From Chamaea fasciata (lineage: Eukaryota; Chordata; Aves; Passeriformes; Sylviidae): a DNA stretch of 64,000 bases. The notes below the pieces were generated by a model, which searched no databases, had not been told where the DNA came from, and was given only the letters and a program-made list of their open reading frames with translations. Within the stretch, counting starts at the first letter, position 1; each line of letters starts with the position of its first letter. This document shows positions 50,601 through 60,960 of the stretch, piece after piece. The stretch covers positions 10,879,307 through 10,943,306 of the forward strand of contig JARCOQ010000016.1 of NCBI GenBank assembly GCA_029207755.1, in the 5' to 3' direction. The translations under genes were made by a program, and so were the position numbers.

Positions 50601-53465
50601 GGCTGAGAGATTTTACATCAATACTGAAGTTCAGTAACTCTTCTCCTCATGAACCCTGCATCCATCATCATTCAGGCCCTCTTCTTGCATCTAAGAAAAA
50701 AAAAATCTGGAAAAGAAAAGGGAAAAAAACAAAAAAAAAAGAATATTTAAAAGACCATCCTTTTGCCCAGTCTCATTAACAGCAAAGCTTTGTAATACTT
50801 TGCAGGTTGCATTGAACAAGACACTACCCAGTTCACTGCCACAGGTAGAAATTGAAGCCACAGAGCTCCGTAGTGGCATTGCTTACACTGCAAGAGTTCG
50901 CTGCAAAGTTTCAGAAAATGAGAATTCGTACCACAGTCAGTGGAGTGAGTGGAGCCAGACAACAGTGTTTCAAAGAGCAGGTACAAAGAATGTTGTTTTC
51001 ATCTTAATTCATTTATTTTCATGTCCATGTTCCAAAAAAAGAGAAGATACTTGGTAAAATGAAGCTTTTCAAATCAGAACTAGCTTTCTTCAAGTATTCA
51101 TAGCCAAATTACTTTCCTTAAGGCCTTTAGTTGCCTGTTTCATTTGCAGTGCTTGATTATTTGGTGTTCTATCTTAACTTCCAGACTTTTTATTAAATTT
51201 GTGCTGATTCTTTTCCTAGATGTCCCAAAAGTCTCTGAAAAGATTCTAAATACCAAAACTATGCAGTACTTATTCATTCCTCTGAGTTTTGGCACTCTAC
51301 TCTATTTATTCTGGAGCTGCAAGCTGTCCTCAAGGTATGTGATTTTCATTAAGTTCCCCTTGATCTTTATGGCCTGAAAAGGGTAAATCAAGAGTTCTCA
51401 TATCCCTTTTCCTTCCTGTTTCTGCTGCACACTCAGTAACTTCCAAAAGGTCTTTTGACAGTCTTGGAATGTGCCTCAGCCATGACAGTTAATGACCCAC
51501 TATACAGTCCTTAAGGAGACCGAAGTACCTTTGGGACTCCCAAATTCGGCTAAAGCCCAAGGATGATGGTACCTTGGAGTTAAAGAGATTTAAGCCCATG
51601 GAAATATTTGAAGTTTCATGTAGCTAAATTAAAAGTGCTAGTACACAGCAACCCATAAAGGTGGGTAAACTGATGTCAATGCTAAGCTACATGTGATATT
51701 CCTGGCAGGAGTCAGTAGGTAAAATACCAGTATAGGCAAATTAAACTGACTCTGACTCATTTGAGACCAAGTTGTACAGAGAAAAAAAGTGGTTTTGGAA
51801 CCTTTGTTCAACCATCCTCTACAATTCTTTATGCTGGCAGAGCGTAGGTAAATCTCCTATCTCTTTCTTTTTTGCCTTGACATACATTATTATGCTTCAT
51901 ATACACATCATTCTTAGAGAAACAGAATAAATGATGTCCACATGACAAAATATTTTTATAGGACAGACTCCAATAAAGGGGCAAGGATGTCTGGCAGAAT
52001 TTCTCTGTTTAAATGTAATGAAACTAGGACTCCTTAAAACACTTTCAAAACCAGTGATTTAGATCAAGTAAACTGATAAACAAAGCTCAGTGCATATAAT
52101 GAGTAATAGACCAGTATATTAAGTTTGTGACATATTCCTAAGAAACTTATGAGACTGTGCTTCAGGTTAGAAACATTAAATGCATGCACAGGTGGCAGAA
52201 GAATTATTGCATAAGTCATAAGTTATGATGAGTGGGCTTCTTGTGCAATCTTACTAACATAAGTATGGGGGGTTCATCTAACCAGTATCATGGAGACAGA
52301 ACACAGAAAAACTGCCCATTTTTAAAAAAGTGTTATTTTCTCCCTTTAGGGGAAAAAGCCTCACCTGCTTTAACATTCCCACGCCAGCTGCTTTCTTTCA
52401 GCCACTCTATAGTTTGCACAATGGGAATTTTAAGGTAAGAAATAAATTTCACTTCTTTCTTATGACCCTCCATTCATGACAGGAGGATTTTTTTTTTTTC
52501 TGGGATTAATAATTCTAGCTCCTGAGCAGAGTTACTGACACATGGTTCTGATCTTCCTGAAAGTTTATAGTTTCTCATTTTCCTGCTTCCACATACGAGC
52601 TAACCACCTGAGCTTCTCTCCAGCCTCTTGCTCCTTAGAAGTGGAACTCCTCCAGTGGCTCCCAGCTCAGACTGAATGCAAAAGGTGCACCTTTTCAAAA
52701 CCAAAGCAATACCAGCAGCTTGCATTATATTCTGGTGGTGTGATTTTGTAAAGATTCTTGTAAAATTTTGTGAAATTAGCTGCTAGGTTTTTTACCTTTT
52801 TATTCTAACTTTGCCTGTTGGATTTGCAGTAAACATCTGGGTTATTGTGCCAAAGACATAAAGAAAGAAAATTTATCTTGGAATAACTATGCAAAGTGAC
52901 CCCAACATATTGATGCTTTCATTAGGACTGGGTTGGACCAAATGAGGCTTGTAACCAACTTGAAAGAGAAGAGGCCAGCAACTCGAGCAAAGTGAATGCA
53001 GATCAAGTTACTGATCTAAAAACCCAAGAACTGATTTCCAAAATTTCATTGAAACCTATAGGAAGCACAGACGTGGTTACTGCAGAAGAAAACTTTGCAT
53101 TTGCCTCAGGTCCAAGCCAGCAGTATATCCCCAGCAGGTACATAAGAGCAGAAGAGATAGAGTTGTTGCCGGGACTATCGTTTGCACCAAACCATGCTGA
53201 TGATACCGTTGGCCTGCAAATCTCTGAAATAATTAAAGACAACCTTGAGAACCCTAGTGTTGGAAGGAATTATCCCTCTCACTCACAGCATGGAAAGGGT
53301 GACTTTCTTATGCTTCGAGAATCTTTGGGGATAGTAGATGTGTCCTTCAGTGGTAGTGACTATTGTACTTTGTGTGACAATGATACCATAGGAGGTTTGA
53401 TTTCTGCTGAACTACTGAAAATCTCCAATGGCAATAGTCATGTTAAACATCAGAAAGACCAGTGA
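47602..53465 (+). CDS. IL9R: Interleukin-9 receptor alpha chain
   Basis: IL-9-binding chain that pairs with the common gamma chain and activates JAK1/JAK3 and STATs. Coding exons: 47614-47692, 48092-48200, 49463-49656, 50337-50482, 50806-50980, 51220-51334, 52350-52434, 52926-53465. Phases 1,2,1,0,1,2,0 give 480 residues (human about 521). The leader is MGGAVWHLVLQLCIAAALHF. Cysteines: SCLNNYVTTVSCTW and SCNLTAIESIQNQYHCTI. The hinge IKLDPPVNIQSN matches human VKLDPPSDLQSN, which separates it from IL2RB. WSEWS is at 222-226, membrane span about 251-267, box 1 FNIPTPAAFF at 280-289, then QPLYSLHNGNFKDWVG (human QPLYSVHNGNFQTWMG). In the tail, SDYCTLCDN resembles human NNYCALGCY. The position of human YLPQ reads LLPG (381-384). 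The neighbours are IL21R upstream on the same strand and an unknown gene downstream. Alternatives such as another gamma-chain-family receptor fit less well. Confidence 0.92.
47693..52925 (+). other. IL9R introns
   Basis: Introns at 47693-48091, 48201-49462, 49657-50336, 50483-50805, 50981-51219, 51335-52349 and 52435-52925. No transposon or extra exon was recognised; the only low-complexity stretch is an A-rich tract near 50695-50745. Confidence 0.75.
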
Positions 53466-56250
53466 TCTTCCCTGAGGAACACTGCCTACAAAGTTCCTTG
53501 TGCTCTCCTATCATGTCCCAACACTGTCCTCGCAAGCAGCATAAACTGTGCAGACAGTTTCAAACGTATCATTTTAAAATACATCCTCAACTTCTGTACT
53601 TCAGAAGATTGTGACTAAATCCCTTGTCTAGCAAATACTACCCCTACAGGCATGGAAAACCCTGACTCTGGCAACATCTGAGGTCCCAGAGATGCATGAC
53701 TATGGCCTACCCTATATTAACCTCCAGCTGCAAGATCCAGTAGCCCTCTTGTCTAAGGAGGCACCAGCAGACCTGCTTTTTTCCTCAGGAAGAACTATTA
53801 GAATTGTGTGCCTCTTGGAAGCAGCAATATTTGCAATGTGATCAACCATGATTTAAACTCCCTCATTTTGTAAAAACTATGCATGATTTTTCATAAAATC
53901 ATGAGAAACTATTTTTTGCTTAAGAAAGTAATTCTGCTTCTTAACATGATATTGCTCAATTATAGGGGTTTTTGATTTGATAAGAATTTGTAATTTCTCT
54001 GTTTAAAGATAATCAGACAGTAGGCCTTGTTCTTTATTATCTTAAATGGCTGTAACTTTTTATTTTGCAATAACTAAGCTTCATGTACTGCTTTAAAAAA
54101 ATTATTTCAAGGTTAAGTGGCTGGGTTGATTTAATGGAAAAAGGTGAAAAATAAGAACAGCACAAATGACCTTTACTTAATCACAGAACAGGCCAGACCC
54201 ACTGCCTCTCCAGGGCTTCTATTATTTCTCCAGAACTGATGAGTCCTTTGCCTATCTGCACAACAGGTACAGCTGAATCTCTGGAGGTTTACCTTCTGCC
54301 CTAGACACAGAAATTCCTACACGGGGTTAATAATCTACCAAGCAGATTTCTGGAGTCTTAGCTGCATCTCGTAGATTTAATGGGCTCAACAGTTTTAGCA
54401 AGCATGCTGAGATATGTATACATACAAACTAGCTGACACATCTATATACACAGTCACATGCATCCATCGTTCCTCTCTGCAGTGCTTCCCTTGTCTCTCT
54501 GGTGACAGCACATATTAGTTTTGACAAGGCAAAGAAAGATTTCATTTAGAAGAAACAAAGTAGGTCAAGACATCCTTCCCAAAAAGTGTGCTAAGCCTGA
54601 GAACTGCTGTGAGCAGTCTTTATCTCTGAGAAAAACAGGAACAGAAAGAGGAGTTAACATGAGATTTGTGTGACAGACACAGGGGGTGATAGCAGTGATT
54701 CATTTTCAGTGTTGTAAGCAAAGGGCTTTTCTGATACCTGAAATAATATCCCATTTCTGGTCCTTGGTGCTTTTTAACTTGCAAAAACTATATTCAAGGG
54801 TGCTTCTATTACTCTGCCACAATCTAATGGCAAGAGAAGATGGTGCTGTCATTAACAGTTGCTGTCATTTCTCCAGGACAAGAAAATCAGGAAAACAATG
54901 CCACATACCTGGAGGATTTTGGCTATCCCAAACTTTTAGACCCCATTGCATTGTTTGATGTAGAGTCCCAAATTTCTGATCTTCAGAATCTGAGGGATGC
55001 TTTCTGAAATTGTCAGACCAATTGTATCTTAAACTAACCAGATTTTGACAGCCCTTTCTTATGAACATGCAGACATGTTCATAATTTAGATAATGTAGAA
55101 ATTTAACAATTTTCATTAAATCTTGTTTTGTTAATAAGGTATTCTGTACCAGTTGCATTAGCAAAATGAGAGTGGGAACAATTATATTCAGATTTGAGTA
55201 AGGAGAAGCAAATCAGGCTCTGTGGAAGGGAGAGTGCAAAACTTCATTAATAGAGAAGCAAAAGAAAACCGAGAGATTGAATGTAGTCAGAAATTACTTG
55301 AGAGAAATGAAGAGTCAAAGATGCTGCTGCTTGTGTCCATTAGGGCAAGATAGGAAGACTATAAGAACTGAGTCTGCAGGTGATGACAGGGTGACCGTTA
55401 AAAGGCTGAAATGACACTCCAGCATCAGCAGTTCTCCACTTGAAACTCTTAAAAACTTTTAGTTGCTTCTGCTTCTATGGAATTACTTGAAGATATTAGT
55501 TGTTGTAGCTAAAACCAAAAAGCCTTTTCTTTACAATTAGGTCTTTGGAAAAACAAAGCCTCATTTTTGTCCTCCTGTCCTTTTACTTTGTATTTTTTCT
55601 TTTAAGTTTTTTTTTTTTTTTCATTTTTTTCTGTCATGTTTGAGACTGGTATTAGGTTCAAATTATGGTTTTTCACGGCTTCTTCCAGAATCTCTGAACT
55701 ATTCTAGGGCTGACTTTTGCCTCTAAGAGTGATACATATCCTTCAAATGGAAGATAGAGAACTACAGCCCAATAAGTAGACATAATATTGGCTCTGGTCA
55801 AACCTGTGAAGCCTTTCATATCCTGGGACTAGTGAGTGCATGCTATATGTATCACCTGGAACCAGAACAAAGTAGACAGCATTTCCCCCTTTTTCTTTTG
55901 TTGAATTTTGCCAAAAGAAACTATTTTGGAAGATATTTAAGTAGTGCTTGTAAGCCACTAAAGAGCTGAAAATGTTCCGTGACAAAGATTTTTGTTTAAT
56001 TGTAGGTTTGTTTTTTGGTGCTGTTTGGGGGTTGTTGGTTTGGTTTGGTTTGGTTTCGGTTCGTTTCATTTGTTTGTCTCACCTGGGACTTCTACTCACA
56101 TAAACTACCCAGGGCATAGGAGCTCTATTTAGCCTCCACCTAGGTCTGAGAGACACAGCTTATCTTCAGTCCTGTTTTTGTGTTGCCTCCTGTATGGCTT
56201 CTGGGTCCGGGCTTCAGGTAGGTTATATTTCTAGCCCCCTTCGGTGAATG
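53466..56250. other. IL9R 3' UTR and following intergenic DNA
   Basis: AT-rich sequence after the IL9R stop. I did not find a canonical AATAAA in the first kilobase, so the 3' end is unknown; an ATTAAA occurs near 55115. A (TTTGG)n-like low-complexity tract lies at 56035-56070. No gene was recognised. Confidence 0.5.
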
Positions 56251-56254
56251 TGGT

Positions 56255-56980
56255 AGTGTCTCCCCCTCCCCAGGGCAGTGTCCCTGCTCTCCGGAGCAGT
56301 GTCCCCGCTCTCCGGAGCAGTGTCCCCGCTCCCCGGCGCAGTGTCTCCGCTCCCCAGGGCAGTGTCCCCGCTCCCCGGAGCAGTGTCCCCGCTCCCCGGA
56401 GCAGTGTCCCCGCTCTCCGGAGCAGTGTCCCCGCTCCCCGGGGCAGTGTCCCCGCTCTCCGGAGCAGTGTCCCCGCTCCCCGGCGCAGTGTCTCCGCTCC
56501 CCAGGGCAGTGTCCCCGCTCCCCGGAGCAGTGTCCCCGCTCCCCGGAGCAGTGTCCCCGCTCTCCGGAGCAGTGTCCCCGCTCCCCGGAGCAGTGTCCCC
56601 GCTCTCCGGAGCAGTGTTCCCGGTCCCCGGAGCAGTGTCCCCGCTCCCCGGGGCAGTGTCCCCGCTCCCCGGGGCAGTGTCCCCGCTCCCCGGGGCAGTG
56701 TCCCCGCTCCCCAGGGCAGTGTCCCCGCTCCCCGGCGCAGTGTCCCCGCTCCCCGGGGCAGTGTCCCCGCTCCCCGGAGCAGTGTCCCCGCTCCCCGGGG
56801 CAGTGTCCCCGCTCCCCGGGGCAGTGTCCCCGCTCCCCAGGGCAGTGTCCCCGCTCCCCGGAGCAGTGTCCCCGCTCCCCGGGGCAGTGTCCCCGCTCCC
56901 CGGAGCAGTGTCCCCGCTCCCCAGGGCAGTGTCCCCGCTACCCGGAGCAGTGTCCCCGCTCTCCGGAGCAGTGTCCCCGC
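56255..56980. repeat. 21-bp GC-rich minisatellite, about 34 copies
   Basis: Tandem array of a 21-bp unit of the form GGAGCAGTGTCCCCGCTCCCC, with variation mostly at the GGAGCA / GGGGCA / GGCGCA / CAGGGCA position and CTCTCC / CTCCCC. Because 21 is a multiple of 3 and the unit lacks stops in several frames, frames of about 280-290 codons stay open on both strands; these are by-products. The array has higher-order structure: a seven-unit block of 147 bp is repeated (marker CCCCGGCGCA at 56331 and 56478). The minus strand carries two runs of four G per unit. Confidence 0.97.
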
Positions 56981-58522
56981 CTGCTGGCGGATCCCGGACG
57001 CCGCGAGCGGTTTCTCACAAGTCCCCCACGATAGGCAGCATTTACTTCCCCCGAGTCCGTCCAACTGCTTCACATCTTCCTGAAGGCATCATGCCTAGAC
57101 TTGGATATACTATTCAACTGCATCCTCATTTGTTACGTGAAGAATGCAGTAAGTAGTAGCTGCCGTTCTTCAATTCCGTAAGTCATTATATGCTAAAATA
57201 GTATTTATTTGCAGTAACATCTCACTGTTAATTAATTATGTAAATTCTGCTACCCTGTAGCTCTCATTCTATCTCAATACATTGCTAGTAACCTACTATT
57301 TCAGAGTTTATATTAATACATTTGCTTTCTTTTTCAAAGTGCAATACTTTGCACTTTATGTAATTTCATATTATTTAGAGTGTATTTCAAACATGTCAAA
57401 ATATTTTTTCTCCTCATTTTTGTCTCTCTTAGTGACTAAAATCTTTACCAGAATAATATCACAAATCTTGTAAACATACTTTCTATTTCATTACCAAGAC
57501 TGATGAAAATATTGACTCAGACCAAGTTTGAGCCTGGAATGCCATTCCACTTTAACAAGGAACCGCTAATGATTAGTCTCACACACATTATCAAAAAAAC
57601 TAATAATTCATTACCAAGACTAGGCACTAGCATTTAGGTCAACTAGCTCCCTTACTATTCCTTTAAAATTGAACTGTGTCAGAAATCTTAGCAAAGTCAA
57701 ATTATATCCTATCTACCCTGCTAGCAGCAAGTAAACTTTCTTGTCAAAGATGGAAGTTATATTGCTTCTCTGTTCATCCACTTCGTGTAGCATTATTTTG
57801 ACCCTTACTTTTCCTACATATGAAGATGAGGTTTTCTATCATTCTGAAGTCCCCCAGGTTTCTTGAATAGCTTCTCAGAAATGACTTTTAACATCGCAGA
57901 GACTGCTTCAGTTATTTACATTTTGCTTGGGTTTTTCTCTTGTTTGGGTTTATTTATTTGTTTGGTTTTGGTGGTTTTGTTTTGTTTCATTTTCCCAAAA
58001 AAATACTTTAGGGCACATTTCATCTGTCCCTGCAGAATTTAACACACTTGCTAAGACTTCAACTCAAATTTTTTGTGTTCTATTATCTTGTTAAAATGAA
58101 TATTATCTTCATTGTTAAAGTAGACTGTTCACTGGAAGAAAAATGGCATGCTCTATTCTTCAATCCACTACACATTGTCTACTATTCACCCCCTTTTCTG
58201 AACAATAATGGGCTTTAGCTCTTTTTCCTAAGACTGATGACAAACCTGTAGATGTTGTGGTTGTCCCCTTTTCTAATTAATTTTAGTTTATCAGTTTGTT
58301 TTCAACTGAACAGGAGAATAAAATTTCTACTGCCCAAGTTTTCCAGCAGGTTTGGTACCCTAAACCCTGCCAGATGAAGCCATTGGATTCTACACCATTG
58401 TCATCTCGAAGGATTTCATATGATATACTGAGATTTCATGGCTTTAAATGCTACCCTGCGTAGCCCTGGTTTCATGCCTGAGATGTTTTGGTTTTCTGAA
58501 ATTCTTTTCCCAGAGACCTTTC

Positions 58523-58750
58523 TGTAAACAACAGACATGTTTTTGTAACTGTTACTTTGTTTTCATTTCTTTTCCTAGGAGGGACTTCTTGATGTCCCTC
58601 TGGTCTAACCAATGTAATTGAAAAAGTTTGTCTTTGTTTCACCAATCAAATTGGTCTGTGTAGAATAGTATAAAAGGGGACACATCCCAAAAATAAAAGA
58701 ATCATTTTCAGCCTTCTGAAGTCGGAGTCTGTGTCATTGTGGTGTAAAAC
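58523..58750 (+). mobile_element. LTR-like element, plus orientation
   Basis: Shows CCAAT motifs (58641 and upstream), a strong TATAAAAGGGG box at 58669-58679, AATAAA at 58692-58697 and a U5-like tail (CTTCTGAAGTCGGAGTCTGT). That is the compact layout of an avian endogenous-retrovirus LTR. The 5' end (perhaps TGTAAACAACAG at 58523) and 3' end are uncertain. No internal viral coding sequence is present next to it. Confidence 0.6.
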
Positions 58751-59491
58751 AGCATCAACTGTGTGCTTTTTTACCTCTAAAAGCACCATTTGCTTTTCTA
58801 GAAAGGAAAATGTTACAGTTTTCTGATATTAAGCAGCAGAACCTAGCAAATTGCCTAGAGTGATGCTGTTGCCTGACTTGTGTTTGCCTCAGCTCATACA
58901 TGCTGGAATACACATACAGTCTGTACATATGATCCACAGCCCAGGGAAGCTGAATCAGAGCATCACATATGCCCAAGTAAGTCCTTCTGGAGCAGGATAT
59001 GAGTTTGCACAGAACTGTCTAGACACATACAGCTTAATTTAGTAATGTAATATTATTACAAGCCTGACTTTTTGGTTCCTTCCTCTTCTTTGTGTTCACA
59101 ACTCTTGATTATATGTTTGAAATAACTGTAAACTTGCTGTATACAATCCACAAATTTTACTAGTTTTGTGATGAGCCTGATACTTTTTTGAGCCTTACAG
59201 AAGTATCCAAGGACATGAACATAAATCCAACTGCTCGAGTAGCTGTGGGGACTACTATGATACTGTCTAGCTAGACCCAAAACTGTAAGCAGAGGAGAGA
59301 AAATTCTTACCAGATCACATGGAAAAGAATCTGCCTTTTCGCCAGGATAATCTCTTTGAACTCACATACATGAAAACCATCCCAGCATCATTCAGTAACT
59401 ACAAACACAGTTACAGCACTACTGCCCTAAGTCACACAAAAGCTTTTTGGTACTCGGCAGAGTTTCTCTGAGAGGCCGCAACAAAAAACCG

Positions 59492-59511
59492 CACACACAC
59501 ACACACACACG
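59492..59511. repeat. (CA)n dinucleotide repeat
   Basis: About ten CA/AC units, upstream of the right-hand CpG island. Confidence 0.95.
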
Positions 59512-59639
59512 TCCACTGACACATGCATCCAACCGACTACAAGATTATGATCAATTGTTCTACTCGTCTGCAGAAGGGGGAGAAAGCTGTCATACAGGAA
59601 CGTTGATTTAGGCTGGCTGTTTTAAAATCTTTCTGAAAA

Positions 59640-60960
59640 ATGTGGATCAACTCTGGAACACCGCGGCTGCCCTGGCCCTCCACGCCACCCTCATTTAAAG
59701 CTAAATACCTGTATGTTGTAGATTCTGGTGTTCAGTAAACTAGATGGTCTTTTCCTGTCTCATCCTTTTGAGTAATCCCTCACCATTCTAGGAATTCCTT
59801 GACAAACTCGATTTGTTCGCTGCCGTGTCACGCACCACCGGCCCGTCCCTCCCGGCGTCCGTGGCTCGCACACGGACTGACAGACACCCGTTAGCGGGCA
59901 CGGCGAGCCCGTGCGGACCGCAGGGCAAAGAGCCTGTCGGAACCGGCCCGGGAGCGCGGCTGTCACGCAGACGACGCAGGTCCTCAGGAACGAACACACG
60001 CGCTAGAATTGTATTTGTGACGCACTTGAGTTCCGCCCACCGCTGCCACGGCGCGCCGCCGTCGTGGCACGGGCCCGGCTCTGGGTGTCCGGGGGAGAGG
60101 CTGCCCGGCGGGCCCGCCCTCTTCCGCCCTCACCACTCGCAGCTTCCTGAGGGCATCATCCCACAAGTGCGCAGCCTCTCCTCGGCTCGGGCGCTGAGGC
60201 TGACGGGGGCGCTCCGGCCCGGCCCGAGTGTGAGTAACAGTGGCTGCCGCCAAAGAGCGAGCGCGGTGCGCGGAAGGCCCGCCCGCGGCGGGGGATTGTT
60301 GTGGTGACGTCAGGGGCGGGGGACGCGGGTGTCCCATTGGCTCAGGCTGGGCCCAGCGTCTGGCGCGGAACGGGTGGGGAGCGGCCCCGGTCCGGGCGGG
60401 CCATGGCCAGCACCGGCAGCCCCCTGGTGAGTCGGGGCGCGGGGGGCGGCCCGCGGGCCAGGCGGGCCATGGCCAGCGCCGGCAGCCCCCTGGTGAGTCC
60501 ACCCGGGGCCGCGGCCCTCGGGGTGCTGGGGGAATAAGTAGGCCAGGGCGCCGGGGCCGGCCCGTGAGAGGTGGCCGCCCGTGCCCGGCGCTCTGGCGGC
60601 GGCGGGGACGCGGTGGGCTTTCGCGAACGGCCCCGCCTCCTGCGCCCGCTCGAACAGGGCGGGTGAGCGGTCGCTGCCGTCCGTGGAGCCGGTCTTGTCG
60701 CCGCCGCTCGCGGTCTTTCTTCCGCCCCCCGCTCCTGGGTCGCCGCGGGCCTCGCGGGAGGGCCCCGTTCTCCCCCGAGCGTAGCCCGTCGGTGGGAGGA
60801 GGCGAGGCCGGTGGTGAAGGGGCCGCACCGCGGCCTCTCGCGGACCTCAGTTTTCAGTTCCGGGTACGGGGCGTTGGCGTGGCCGTGCGGGGCCGTCTCC
60901 CGCCGGGAGAACTGGCGTTGTTGTCCTGTGGGAGCTACCTGCCCCTGTAATCGATTTCTT
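59640..60960. promoter_or_regulatory. CpG island, promoter of the right-hand gene
   Basis: Strongly CpG-rich block after more than 2 kb of AT-rich DNA, typical of a housekeeping-type promoter. On the plus strand it contains two near-identical ATG-plus-donor segments (60403-60432 and 60469-60498) ending in CCCCTG then GTGAGT. Open frames up to 236 codons here are GC artefacts and are not called. Which strand is transcribed, or both, is not settled by the sequence alone. Confidence 0.75.
60397..60528 (+). repeat. 66-bp tandem duplication with start codon and splice donor
   Basis: GGGCCATGGCCAGC(A/G)CCGGCAGCCCCCTGGTGAGTC is present twice with a period of 66 bp (ATG at 60403 and 60469; 66 bp is 22 codons, and no stop occurs between them). 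Each copy could encode MAS(T/A)GSPL followed by a consensus 5' splice donor. Confidence 0.8.

Larger units (their letters stand above)
56981..59639. other. Intergenic region right of the minisatellite
   Basis: AT-rich, with an LTR-like element near 58.5-58.75 kb and a low-complexity T/G tract at 57945-57985. No exon recognised. Confidence 0.55.

Noticed and set aside
47602..53465. Third receptor as IL2RB or a duplicate IL21R
   Set aside because: IKLDPPVNIQSN, FFQPLYSLHNGNF and the SDYCTLC tail fit IL9R specifically; IL21R is separately present and different.
56231..57156. Open frames of about 280-290 codons (both strands) over the minisatellite
   Set aside because: They follow from a 21-bp repeat lacking stops; several frames on both strands are open at once, and there are no splice sites or domain content.
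60240..60950. 236-codon open frame in the right-hand CpG island
   Set aside because: GC-rich chance frame; overlapping frames are open on the other strand too, and it has no recognisable domain.
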